The translations under genes and the position numbers were made by a program. Below, in pieces: positions 12,207 through 25,700 of a DNA stretch of 64,000 bases. The DNA is from Acanthaster planci. Its lineage: Eukaryota; Echinodermata; Asteroidea; Valvatida; Acanthasteridae. The notes beneath the pieces are model-generated. The model saw only the letters and a program-made list of their open reading frames with translations, made no database searches and was not told the origin of the DNA. The DNA lies in NCBI RefSeq assembly GCF_001949145.1, contig NW_019091385.1, positions 714,542 to 778,541 of the forward strand, given 5' to 3'. Each line of letters begins with the position of its first letter. Position 1 is the first letter of the stretch.

Positions 12207-12714
12207 CAGTGGAACGCTGCTATAATGAACACGGCAGGGTCCACGCTAAATGTTCGGTACAGTGGTTGTTCGGTATAGCGAAATTAACTGCCGCGTGTTT
12301 CGTTGCCGTGTTGAATAGCGCCGTCTCTTGTCTAACTGAAGTGCACCCTCTTGTGATACTACGATTCGCTGTTTTCTTGATGTTTTGCCGTTGCATTCAT
12401 GTTTGAGGTTTCTAGAAATGTATCTGTTAATTAATTTTGGTTTTATTAAATATTGAGTAACAAAACTGATATTTAGTTTATCCTAAAAGTCGTGAAGCTA
12501 CCGCTCAGGATTGATCTCTGATGCATGCTGTAGCGAATCTCGGTTGATTTGCAACTACATAATATTTGGTAGGTTTCGTGCACAAAATAGTGGGAGCCAA
12601 GGACGATGTTCGGTACAGCCAAATGTTCGGTACAGCCAAATGTTAGGTACAGCCAAATGTTCGGTACAGCCAAATGTTCGGTATGGTGGTGTTCGGTATA
12701 GCGAGGTTCCACTG
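12207..12714. mobile_element. pogo/Tigger-like non-autonomous DNA transposon, copy 1
   Basis: Terminal inverted repeats CAGTGGAACGCTGCTATAAT and the complement of gttcggtatagcgaggttcc-actg, flanked by TA dinucleotides at 12205-12206 and 12715-12716. TIRs beginning CAGTGGAAC with TA target duplication are typical of the pogo/Tigger branch of Tc1/mariner. The 508-bp copy has no transposase frame. Near its right end are five tandem 18-bp units of the type atgttcggtacagccaa. Confidence 0.85.
12607..12683 (+). repeat. 18-bp tandem array inside MITE copy 1
   Basis: Five successive units of atgttcggtacagccaa-type sequence lie inside the element. They are absent from the second copy at 52257, so they arose after the two separated. 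Confidence 0.8.
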
Positions 12715-15709
12715 TACTTGGATTATAGGGACCACACACCTGTTGAAATGCACCATAGATTTTACATGACCAAAAAATTTAACGTTTGTCCTGACAACAC
12801 GGTTCCAACTTTACTAACAAACAAAAATGTCCCCTCTGTGTGGAGAAGGCCAACCCGCACATGTGCATACAAGTACTGTATGTTAAGGTCCTTTGCACCA
12901 TGGAGCAAATGCACATGAACATACATGGACACATACATTGTAGGCCTACAGTGCCTGGTAGCCTCATCTACTCATTACATTTGCACATGTGTCATGTGGC
13001 TCTTCATGATATATGGCTGCATCATAAATTTATTACATTACCAACCACACATGCGACACGTTCATTAGCCCACTTCCTTCAGCATGGCATCCTCATTATA
13101 ATTTTACAAACCATCCACCAAAATCAATTCTGTCCTTGAAATGTTCCCAAACTTTATAAATAGCACTAAGCTTTACCGCATGTTTCTCTTCATGTGGCAT
13201 TATTGATCGGCAATGTGGGTTTTTTGAAGGCATTTTATAAACTGCATTTTTTTATTATATCTGATATTTTTTCTCTACATGTACATTTTGTGCAAGTATT
13301 TTTTTCATTTGCAAAGCCTGTTTGTTTTTGGACCATCGGATGTATAATATCTTCCAACATTTTCAATTTTTAGAAAAATGCCTTTGTGAATAAAATATGC
13401 CAAACAAAACATTATTTACAATGTATCCAATCTTTTTCACTGTTACCAGGAAATGTTTATATTATGCGTCTGCATTTCTGTACCTGCAAAGCACTCAGTT
13501 TGGTATTTTCTGCAATATCATTCGCTGTGGCAACACCATGGGAGACATTGCCCTAAATCTCATTGTATACATTATACATGCATTACAACATGTACATTGT
13601 AAACCACAGAAATGGGTTTCATGTACCTGTCACAGTGTGAGGTACAGTGTACTGGTACATGATGCATTAAGCTGTGGTAAGGATGGTAATTAGTCTGTGA
13701 CCACAGAGCATAAAGGCTTCCATAAATGGGAGACTATACAATCTGTCAATGGCTGCATTTATGAATGGGATAACCTTCCCACATGTGGAGCCCTGTGATG
13801 TGTTTCTTTACGTTCCAGTCTGACGCCCATGGATGTACAGTACAATTACTGTTTTGCACCAAGTATACAACTGTACATGTACATGTCTGTGTTATGCACT
13901 TGTCATTGTAGTCTGTTACATGTACGTTCCTGTTGAAAGAGCAACTGTACAGTTGTAGAGTGGAAGCTATTTTTACCTTTGTGCGCATTTGTGTGTGTTC
14001 ATACCTACTGGTAATGCACATGTAATGCACAGTTCTTGGCTGTTTGGTTGGTTCACGCTTTATGCCTCAGATATTTCTGGGACCAACAGGAATTAGAGAG
14101 AGCTGCAATGTACAAGACTTTGACATTAGCACGCTTAGTTAATTCTTTGGCTCTCGTTTCCAACAGATCCTATTTTTTTGGCTGCGACCGAGGCAAAAAC
14201 CAATATCTATTATGCCACCAATCCCATCCAGAATTTCCTACCAAGAAAAAATGATAATGTTGAGAATTTCAGGGTCAAATTTTTTTTTTCAAATCCCATT
14301 TTTCCGTCATCGGACCGGCTGTCATGGTCTTTCAAGGTAAAAAAAATAAAATGAGAACTGTACAATTAACTATGAACACCATAGAAAATGTTGCAAAACA
14401 AGGACGGGTTACCAGCCAACATTTGTGTAGCACATGTACTGTACCAGTGTCTTGTGACTGGTTCCCACTGATAGCACCAAAGCAATATTCTGTAACACTG
14501 GGTGCTTCCTATTCTGTCCAAGTGATTTTATGTACATGTACACGTGTAGCCTTGTACATGTACAATGTGTGTACATGAAGATTGAGCTTAGTAAACACCA
14601 TTACTGCATGATACATCAGATATTGGAAACAAAAGCCCCTCTACATTGGACATGAAACACCTTTTTTACTCCACCTAATTAAACATAAGGAAAATGCTAC
14701 TTGTTTTAAATAATGCACTTTGCAGAATGGCAGGATTTAGTATTTACCTTGGAAAAAATGAAGTCCAAAATGGGAATATCAGAATTCTGGTATGTTCAAG
14801 TGCATTAGGGGGTATTTAGAATGGTTACCTTGTGTTACGGAATAATGAACTGCATACATGTACATGTAGCCCACAGATCCAATTAGCTCTGCGTACAAGG
14901 ACAGTGTGTATATGTACATCTATTCACATGCGCTTCCCTGTGTCTGTTATTTAAGATCCTACAGGGCTGAAGGTGGAATTTGAAATCTCTAGTTCGTAGA
15001 TTAAATCGTGGGAATTCTGTTATGCTCAACATTCTGAGAGCCTTCTACACATAATTTGGCACAAATTTTTCATCGCGTTGGCTAAGGTCAGACAGACAGA
15101 GTAATCCGCTTAAAATGGGCATGAAGTCACCGTCAGATTAAACACATGTAACCTACATGTAGCGTTCACTTGTGACTTCCTACAAATTAAGATAAGTTTT
15201 GATTGTACATGTACATTGTTGATTTGTTGTACTGTACATATACATGTAGCTAATGTGTGATAACTACATGTACATGTACATTGCGTGCATGTTGGTTAAT
15301 GAAGCACTGTACATGTGTACACATGCGGACAGTACACGGACAGTGTTTATCAGTCAGGGATATTATACAAGTCCTTCAGAATGTAATCCGGATGACTCAG
15401 CTTCAGTAAAAAAAAGGCTAAAAATAGAAGCCTTCATGCTCAATTCTGCCCTGATTTTGCATTGATTATGTGATATGTAGCCAAAGTATGTGGGTACATG
15501 TACAGGTGTATGCTTGGCTCGTGACAGGAGGGTTTTATCTGTGTACATTTAACTCAAGTACATGCATATGTACATCACTTTGCATACACACATCACTTTG
15601 CATACACACATGTACTCTACCGTACATTTACACGAAACATACTTGCTAATTGTTTTGTGAGAATATGGAGAAGTAAATTTAATTGTTTCGTGACTTGCTT
15701 TTTAACATG

Positions 15710-15959
15710 TGGGCCATTCTATAAATTCAGGGTCCAAAAAGTGTGACATTTCTGTGTTGCTGTTACACCGAACCTGTGTAATTTGAAATCACCTAAATTG
15801 ATTTCAAAATATTTCTACATATATTTGTTTGGCATGTAATTTCCATTAATTCATCACTCTTGGAAATTTGAGAATGTGTTCTAAACCTATGTAATCATAT
15901 ATGTCAGATGTGACAGGGACACTTAAAAAACTGGACCCCAAATTTATAGAATGACCCAT
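15710..15959. mobile_element. TIR element (about 250 bp), copy A
   Basis: The left end, ggccattctataaattcagg then gtcc, is the inverted match of the right end, ggaccccaaatttatagaat then gaccca. It shares gtgtgacatttctgtgt, ctgttaca and gtgacagggaca with the three other copies in this window. Confidence 0.8.
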
Positions 15960-16471
15960 GTACATGTATCAAATGTTCACATGATATTCACCAGCAAGGA
16001 AACGTTCTAACCACAGACTAAAAAACGTAGCTCAGCAGAACCAGTCAAAATGTTATGTACATGGTGTAGCATCTCTGGTTTGACCAGATCTCAGCAATTT
16101 TCTGCTTTACAAAGTACATTATTTTCCATTTAGCAATTCCACGAAATGGATCCATCTGGACAGCCACAGGGTGAATCAGTAGCCTACATGTACATGATGT
16201 GGTATTACACTTCTCAATTTTCCTGTGTTCAGAAGGAATGTTTGTGAATTCATCTTGGGTAGCATGTGGACACATGAAGGTCATGAGGTTTTGTTGAATG
16301 CTTAGTGTCAAGGTTGGCAATTGGAGAATCGACATTGAGATGGAAGGTACCAAGAAACTGAAATCTTCAAGTGGGAAAGGGGGAGTGGGAATTGTCACCC
16401 CGGGCAGAAACAAGAGGGATGCCAGAATTCTCTCCATAATTGAAACTGTGCGTACGGTGCACGACCAATGC

Positions 16472-16533
16472 CTAGGGTGTTAATGCATGCTGCTTAGCTG
16501 TACTAGGGTGTTAATGCATGCTGCTTAGCTGTA
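16472..16533 (+). repeat. Two 31-bp tandem copies upstream of exon 1
   Basis: ctagggtgttaatgcatgct then gcttagctgta is repeated exactly twice (16472-16502 and 16503-16533), about 50 bp before the exon 1 acceptor. Confidence 0.9.
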
Positions 16534-16617
16534 CGTGTACATGTAAATGACACCAACTTTCCTCTTTACGTCTCCGCCTTCCGCAGGGCCCCTAGTGGGC
16601 AGCCCCTGACAGACACC

Positions 16618-16773
16618 ATGTCCCACTACAAGCGGCCTCGTCCCCAGAGTCCCCAGACACACCGTGATATACCCCAGGGGTACATCTACGTGGCTGCTGA
16701 CCAGCAACGGTTCCCAATGACAGCCGCTGGTCAACATTATTCTCTCTACCCTCCACAGGCGGCACGCCACCAG
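16618..16773 (+). CDS. NCOR: NCOR coding exon 1 (N-terminus, residues 1-52)
   Basis: Starts MSHYKRPRPQSPQ and ends at a CAG|gtaatg donor, phase 0. The exon itself appears to begin at 16587 after a good acceptor (gccttccgcag), leaving 31 nt of 5' UTR in it. That implies at least one upstream non-coding exon. The end, with the YPPQAARHQ stretch, aligns with the NCOR1 N-terminus, where a Tyr-rich segment precedes RHQQ. There is no in-frame stop between the acceptor and the ATG, so the true start could be further upstream. Confidence 0.85.
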
Positions 16774-19700
16774 GTAATGTGACAGGCTGAACTAAATGAA
16801 CCTCTTGGCCCAATCTCATGGCACTGTGTATCTCTGACTCCTCAAACAACCTACATGTATCTCAATCCTACAAAATCTTCCAGACTTTGGAACCTCCCAA
16901 ACCTTGTAAATATTCCGACTTTTAACAATGTTCAATGAGCATCAGTTCCATTAAAAGTAATTGGCATCAGGTTCGGCCCAAATCCTACAAATTCATCTTA
17001 CACTTTTGGTGGATTTTAATAGACTTTTACAAAATTGGGTTAAGCACAGAAGTTTTTGCCAAAGCAGGGCTCCTTAGGGGCATCCAATCCCGTCATAGTA
17101 ACAGCAATTTTACCCTGACTTCCTGAATCTTGCAAGTCTAAACATTCATAGATTTTGAAGGACATTGTAGGAATGGGGTTTAGCAGAGAAAGTTGAGGAC
17201 ACTTTGCTTAGTTTTGCAAGTCAAATTTCTTAGCCAAGCTAAGAAAAGCCAAGATAAAAATACGTTTAGATGTAAGTGATGTGTTCCATATTTCTGGAAT
17301 CATCTGGTTTGCTATACCTGCCAACTCATTCTATGCTCATGATGAGCCTGGATAGTCACAGACTTGAATACCAAATACGGTACACTTTAATGGTCCAATC
17401 AGTTGGGAGCAACCTTTTTTTAGCCGGTTTCTCCCTTAATTCCCTTATCTCTGCTTAATTTTAAGAAGCAAAGCAGGAAAGATTTAGTTACATGTACATG
17501 TAGATTGTTTGCAGAATCAACCTTGAAGCATTCCCCTAGCCCTTCAGCCGTACTGACTTCATCTATGCCATGAGTTTGTGGCGGGTTTTTCCTTCTCCTC
17601 CCCTCAAAATTGATAGATTTGTTGCGGTCACATCTTATAAATCCCCATTCTAATGGGACATGTCATATTTTTGGGGGGGGCATCAACAGGAATCACCTCA
17701 TCAGGTGCGGTTAAGTGTTCCATTTCCTATTTTGTCACCCCAACCGTGCCTGGCAGAGAGAAGTCATTCATTTTCCTTTTTTTATTACTCATGTGCGACC
17801 TTGGTATGTGAAATGTGCAGGAGTAACTGGCTGTATGTGATAGGAATGGCTGGGTTGGTGAGCACATTTTGGTAGCAGATGGCCGGTGCAAATAAATTGC
17901 ATTTGCGGGCATATGCAGGGTGAATGCTGTAGTGAATTAATAAAGTGGAGGGGACAGTAGAGAGATGTGATTGAGGCCAAGAGGAATGATGAAATGTGCT
18001 GTTAGTTTTTGATTTGTTTGGATTCAAAAAATGAACTTCACGACAGATATGCATATGTTGATATTTCGCCTTGTTTACCCATTTGTTGTCGTTTGGAATT
18101 CTTAGTAATTTTTAGAATAGGACAAATTGCGGAAGTTCTCACCGAATCATTTGGGTGACTTCAACTGTAGCTTAGGGCACCCTTTTTTATTATGGTTTTC
18201 ATATCTTTTTCAACTTGAGGGAGGGTCGGTGGGTCAGTCGGAAAAAAAGTTTCCCCAAAAAACATTTGTTTGCTTCCCATACAGATGACTGAATGAACCA
18301 GGCAAAGTGCACAATACATGTATATACTTTATATATTTTTATTCATGCATGTCCCTTGTTGAGATGTTGAGTCCCATGGATGTTGAGTCCCATGGGTGTT
18401 TTTCCTTTTAGTTGGGTCGGAAGAAATATTCTTTGAGTACACAATACAATACTTCATTTTTCAAGAACTCAAAAACAATTTATGGGACAACCAAAAGTAC
18501 CTGTCACTGCAAACATAGTTTCATAAAAAGCTTAAGTAAAATTTTTAAAAGGGAATAAAATGCATATGGAACAGAAACAAGACCATTATTAAAAAATCTT
18601 AAGTATATTGATATTTTGATGTTTAGGATAAATCATATGGCCCGTGTCCATACTCAGCGCTGTTTTTATACAGATATTAAATCACGTCTTACTTGTTTTT
18701 GAAAGAGTCGTCTTAGCAGGGTCGGTAAAAAAAAAGGCTTTTGGAGGTCGGAAACCAAAATACGGTCTGTCGGAAATGAAAACGATAAGATTAAAAACAA
18801 GTGCCCTTTACAGGAGTAACTTTCCCTATAATTACCCTCCTTTCAATCCCTTATGTTGCAGCATTTAGTGCATTCTAAATTGCAATGGATTTCTTTGGCA
18901 GTCCACTTTCCTCCAGCTGTCTTCTTTTTTTTCAGTACCATGTACACTGTATCAGAAAAATTTGTGCAAGCAGTTATAGCAGACGTTGCATAACTTGCAA
19001 TAATTCATCAGTAAAAGGCAAAACAGCAACGTCAAGAATGTCGCCATTTCAAAAACAAAAAAAACTATAAATTGAATGCCTCATTTGAACCAAGCCAGTA
19101 CCGGGCATTATCTCATTGATTTCTGAAACTGATTTCTTTTATTCACAGGAATTAGCTGCTGTTGATTACCGTGACCAGAGAGGAGACCAGTTCAACATCC
19201 GACGACGTCCATCTTTGCTGTCAGAGTTCCAAGGTCACACAGGCACGGAACGTGAACGGTAAGGAGCTGTTTGCTCTCAGTCTTCAGAAAATGCGGAAGG
19301 GGCCGTTTAAATTAACTCTCTCTACCCCAATCCAACTCTGTAGTATAGTGAACCAATAGATCACTCTCAGAAAACATCATCTTTGTAGGAAATTACAGCT
19401 ACCTATCCAACACCAACAGGTACATGTGCGTGCCATGTGCAAATGCGCTCTATGTGTACATGCGTTGGTGCGAACATCTTATAAATATGGCGCAGCTGAT
19501 GCGCGTCACGCCAATTTGAAGTCTAAAATGCCGATGCACGTTGCAATCCGTAGGAAGTGACATCATTTGCGGGAGACCCATGCTCAACTGGAACACGAAG
19601 CCTCCTGCCGAAATAATAGTACCTAGGTTGTTTGGAGTCTGTGCACAAGCACACCCTCTTTGATGACGAAGAGGCAAGGTGACTGTCAACATGTCGACCT

Positions 19701-22700
19701 AATGGGACAGCTTTGCTAGATAATATAGGCACAGATCGAGTTGGGACGTAGTGTCTCAGTTTCAATTAGTTGCAAATTTCATTGGCTAGAATAACTACAA
19801 GGTTTTGGTTTTGAGCATTTTGCAAGAAGGCTTCTGGCAAAATCACCCAAGAGCTAAGCATTAATCTGCAGTGCAGCATTTAAAATCTCATTACCTCAAT
19901 AAATTCAGGATTATACATGCCAGATTCTCACCAGTAAAATGCTTACAATAATTGGTTTTGGATTTTGTCTCAAACACTTGCTCATATTGAGCCAGTGTTT
20001 TTTATAAAGCTTTGATAGAGAGAGAGAACTAATCAATTGTTCCATTCTGCTTCAGGGGAAATGAATATTACAGCTTTGAGCCCGTCCGAGCGCCACCTGT
20101 CACCACGCAGACAGAGACGGAGTCAGTCTTGGCCCCAAAGCGCCCTCGCCTGTCTATGGAGAGCCAGGAAGACGTCAAGCCAATTAGGCCGGTACCCTTG
20201 GCCAGCGATCCACGCTTGCACATTGCCCAGCCTGAGATCAAAAAGGTACAAGATATCTGCTTAATCCCCCCAATCGAACTGTCAGACCCTATCGTCTCCC
20301 CATACTGTCTTTAACTGACCAACAAGCAGGTTGTATCAATTGCGTACCCAAGATATATTTATTTGTAGGTTACCAGGGAAATCGACCATTAGTTGAGAGT
20401 TGGGCACACATCAAGCATGTGTTCAACATCCGGGAAGTGTTCCTTTTGTTTCGACAAACTAATTAATTTCACATCCATCAAGCAATTCCGAGCAATTGGG
20501 AGTCTAAACTTTGACAAAAGACATTGCACAGACGGGCCAAGTAGGAAGTCTTTCCCCTGGCCAAAAACAGAAAGTAATAGAAGAACATGGAGGGGCCACT
20601 TTTAGCTTTATGCCAAGGCCATCTGGTTCCCCACCCCATCCCCTTATGTGCTATCTACAGGACACAGGAAGTCATCCGAGTTAGCCTGACACTAGTTTGT
20701 CCATGGGGACTAGGCAAGAGGCTCTAAGACGGAAAACAAAGTGCTTTCAAGGGCTGAGCCTTGTCAGTTGCACCTTTCTGCCTAACGCCAGGTGTGCAGA
20801 TATCCTTAGCCTGGCTCCTGAATGGAACAGGCCGGAACCAGACCAAGGGGTTGATGTAATGGATGTATTAAATTCTGCAGGGTGCACATTTATAGAATAG
20901 CCCGGTAGGCACATATGTACATGTACAGTGTACACTTATGGAATGATCCAGTGATAATATGCTTGTGCCTAGGTTGCATGTGTGGACTGGGTGCTTCATC
21001 AACCAATAATCAGTGTTTCAAATCTGCCCAAATGTACATGTACTCATTGAGCACCTACTGTACCTGTGTACTTTGCACACGGTTGTTGCTGAATTAAATT
21101 ATATTGATGGTTCCTACCCAACCTTTGTGGACCCTTTAAAATCTACCAGGAGGTTTGGGAGATTTTGAAGGATTGGGGAATAGAGCCCAGCCACTATTCT
21201 TATAATGGGATGAGATGTCCTAAAGAGCCAGAGTACAAAAAATGGATCCTCGCTTTCCCTTCAATTTAAAACTTATAGAAAAGATGCCAGTTTCTTCTCA
21301 GGTGAAAAGAGTACTTGCCTGTACATGTCTATGAACCAGTGTCTTCTCATCGATAGATGCCTGTCCATTCAACAACATGTCCTGGTATATTTTGCTCTAG
21401 CCATAGCCATAACCATAGCTGTAACCTTGATGAAGGTGTTGCCCATTATCCAAATACACATTCTCAAATCATACCCTGTTTTACATCCGAAGCCCTATTC
21501 CGCAAGTACGCTGTATGTGTACATCATAGCGAGCTCAGCCTGTCAGTGTGAAGGCTCTGAAATTTGGTCCAGTATACAAAGTGGAGACTCCCTGCAAAGC
21601 CAGCCCCACTGTATCAGTGAAAGTTTTTGCCCCTGAGTCAAGTCCTTTGTGTGAGCCTGATGAATCTCCCACCCTCAAGTGTGAAATAGCAAGTTGCTCA
21701 CTACGGCTTCCTCCAATCCCCCAAGTGATAAATCCCTCATCAACATTAAGGCCTTGTCACTCATCCTGCATTTCCGTTTCGTGACAACAAGGCCACAGTC
21801 CAGTGCATGCCGACACGCAAGTTTCAAGGCACAGGCAAAGCAACCGCTGCGGCGGGTTTTCTCTGTTCCAAAAAATAAGAAACACTGCTATCTTGGAGCT
21901 TACAGCTTCAAGGAAAAATATCTGGTATGCTGCACCTGTCCGTAACAAGTTTTCCCTGCCAGTTTGACCGTGTTCAATTCAACTTGTAACGTGGTTATGA
22001 CTCAGTTGTGTGTGATTCTACAATTGCATGGGTAAGTCATCAGCTGAGCAATTTTTTGTAGCTGCAGGAAAACAAAATAAAATTGGTGGATTTTACTGGG
22101 ATTGATTTAACCACCTGGTGTGAAGCAAATGGTTAAGAAGAACAGTGTCGTTATTCTGTCTCCTCCCTCTGTCCAGAAAATGCTAAGAAATATAAAGAAG
22201 TTCTCAATTTTGAGTCCGTAAGTGGGTTGAAAATATGTTTCCACTTTTCTACCCGAAATTACAAAAATAGTGTTTGAAAATTAGAAGAAAAAAGTCTGAC
22301 TTTTTTTTTTTTAATCCTGGAAACAAGTTTTTTCTTATGCCAAGCCTAATTTAGTTGGCTCGCAATAGACAGTCATCAAGTCAAAATCTTATTGTTTCCC
22401 TTGGCTCAGCCTAATATTCGTGAGAGTTGGATCACCCAGGGGTTGAAAACCTGGCACGCAATGTTACACTGCAGTACCCAATTTGCTCCCCACCCATGCC
22501 TCTGACTGCACCTGTCATTAATTTCACTGAGAGTGCTACCATCCAGTCACTTGCATGTGAGTGGAAGAAGCCCTATCCGGCCTACTTTCCAAAGACTCCC
22601 CAAGACTGTAGCCCCCATTTTGTGGGTCATTCTGTGACCTCTTGGTGTCGATGGCACTACCAATGCCATTAAATGACAGATTAGCAGTTTCAAAAGAGAA

Positions 22701-25700
22701 ATCCAAATCCATGTACAGTGTCATTGCACCTATCTGCATGATCGGGAGTTCCTTTATAATGGGTTCACAGCTGTGTGAGTCTGCTAAGAATATAAGCATG
22801 GCTCCAGTCATGTTGACATGAACACTTGTGATCACAAATACACCATGCGAAAACAGAAAGTTCATACCTGTAATTTATTTTAATATATCTTGCACATGAA
22901 TAAAGTAACCCACAAGAGTCCTCAGTGCTTGAATTCGGCAAGAAATGTTTCCTTTATAATCAATTTACCAAAGATGGGCGCTCATATTCTGTTGTTCGAA
23001 AAATAGCAAGGACATGTTGTTATATGTTTATAAATACATGTACCACCATTACAATAACAAGACAGTGTCATTGTTGTGGATGGCAGAACAATGACGTGTT
23101 ATAAACAACATACAGATGTGGTCTTAGGCCCCCCAAAAGTCTTTCGTCTCTGGTCAACGCATGTGATGATATCAATTTTTTTTTTTCTGTGAGAGCTGCA
23201 ACTGTGCCCTCTATTGCTACCGATACACTGCCTCAATATATTTGCGGGCAGCTCGATCTTTTACTCAGGGCGATAGATCCCAAAGAGATGGATACTGAAC
23301 AATGATAGCAAACCATGGATACAAAGTTGTTTAATGTCAGCGTATCATAATAAAGTTGGTCTAGTCCCCTGACTCAACGTGTGTCTGCAATTGTCTGTAC
23401 AACCCTCCCCCAAAAAGCCATATTGCTGCATCAATAATCCTTTTGCGAGTTAACTTTGACCCAAATCTGGTACACTGAGTTCTTTAAATTCACGTGTTGC
23501 TATACCTTGTGATTCGGGGCAAGCTTTTGCTTATTTACATTAGAGATGCCTTGCAACAATACACTGTTTTCAATAGATAAGAAGGGCACAAAAGAACCAG
23601 TCTATTCCAGAGATGGTGGTTGCAATGCGAAAGCTTGCCCTGAATAACAAGGTATAGCAACAGTGTCTTTAGTCTGGGGAATTCAAATCGTTATGTTTGT
23701 GTGCAGTCAGATAACTCAGATTTTATTCAAATTTAAGTCGGAAATGGCTTATTCCGGAACATCAGTCTGACCAGACACAAACTATTTGGGGGAGGGCCTT
23801 AGGTTAGACAGAGTTGTATTTTAATAGTGTACAGCAGGTGCCAATTCTGACATACCATACATGTACATGTACTGTTTGGGCAAGAGTGAATTTTCAAAAT
23901 GTTAAACTGCAGATTTGTCTAAGAGTTGTGCTCTTATTTTTTGACGGCCATTCCTACTGCTGTCCCAGTTGTTCCTTTGCTCTTTCCGTTGGAGGTTTAT
24001 TTTGAACCCTTGTTTTGCTGCCCATGTCTAGACTTGCATCTTGATAAGGAAGGCTCACACCTTACAGGGGTGGTTAAGAATTCCTGGACTAACATGCTCA
24101 GAGCTTTCTGGACTCCAGCGCATACAATTTGAGCGCAGCAAAGATATGAACCCAGTTATAGGAGCTCCAGGAAACACCCTATCAATCAAATGTCCTTGAT
24201 GTGATATACGGCAAATGCCCAAGTTAAGTTTCATTTGTGACTGATCTTAGATTGGCATTGGCAAAATATGTATGGCAATAGTTCATTGATGCACCTTACG
24301 GAATGTTGTATTAAATGTGTAATAAAGATGTGCGTATGAAGTCTATAACGTCTACATCATGGAAGTTATAAAGAACACACCATGAACTGTGACTTTCTGA
24401 ACCCAGTGTTAGTCAGAAAGGCTAAAATGAACATGGGTAATTCCAGAAATAAGGGGTCCAAAAGTGTGACATTTTTGTGTCCCTGTTACATTTGACCTTT
24501 GTTATTTGACTTGGAAATATCACCGGCATTGATTTCAAACTGTTACTATTTGTTTGAGAGGTCAGTTGCGTTAATTCATCTCTCTTTGGAAATCAGAAAA
24601 TGTGTTCTGAACTTACAAAAAACATATGTGAGATGTGACTGGGACACACAAAAAATGGACCCCTAATTTGAGGAATTACCCACATACATGTATAAATATT
24701 TTAACACCAGAAGTGTACATGTAGTTTTTCCAATCCAATCTGAGAAACTGAACTGGTCCACAAAATTGCCCATTAACCCAAGCAAATATCAGTATCGCGC
24801 TTATTTCACATAACAGCTTGGAGACACGGCCGATGCATGTATTTACCGGTGCATGTGCGCTTTAATAAATTCTCACCTTTTCTCACAATCTTCTTCATGG
24901 AATGTTGATGGGCACTCTTTGAGAGCAATCCCTGTATTTACCAAACCCCACCGAGTCCGACCGAAGACATTGAAACGTCTCTCCTCACACTCCAAAATAT
25001 GGTTTAGTTTAATGACCAGCTAGCCCCCCCCAACTCTTTCAGCATTTGGATTTAGCATAAAGAAACACGCAGCGTTCCCCAAAGAGCACAGCTGCTTGTC
25101 AATCCTCGACCACAGCCACAGGGCCCAGACAGTACGGTATTTCACCTGCATTTCATAAGACAGGCGACATTATGACGTAGATATGAGTAAAAAAAAACTT
25201 GGAAGAGGTAGCCTTAAACATGAGGGACACTCCGGCTACTTCAGGCCATCTTGGGTATAAAAACCATTGTTTGGTTTGGACAATTATCCTTCAGGACTTA
25301 CGTTATCAGTGTGAAAACCTGAGTCAGTAAATAAAAACCAAAAAAGTAATGTAATTTGCACAGCCTGAAGTAAAGTCACATCTTACAATCTAGTGGACCG
25401 CATAATCATTCATCATTCTCATAATCTCATGTTTGAATTTGCTTCCAGTTATGTTGCATTTGACGAATTCCATTTCCCTTTGTGAAATCCGATCCCATCA
25501 TTTCTGAGGAATGGAGGTTGCCCATTCTGTGGTTCTCTGCTTACAAGCAGAAACCCCATCAATCACAGTAACCGGGATAGGGGTTGAATCTGATATGACC
25601 AGCTGTTGAAATACATGTTAACATGGCAGCAGGGGAAACCAGGGCAGCCCTTGTGGGATTAGCCATGCCCAGCCGACATAGTTACCGGTTGAATGCTACA

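Larger units (their letters stand above)
3761..16586. other. Long region without recognised gene, upstream of or inside the 5' UTR intron of NCOR
   Basis: All longer ORFs here lack splice-site support or family resemblance. The region is filled with inverted-repeat elements, a 21-bp satellite and dense TACATGTA palindromes, listed separately. If NCOR has a 5' UTR exon near 3.7 kb, this is its first intron. Confidence 0.5.
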
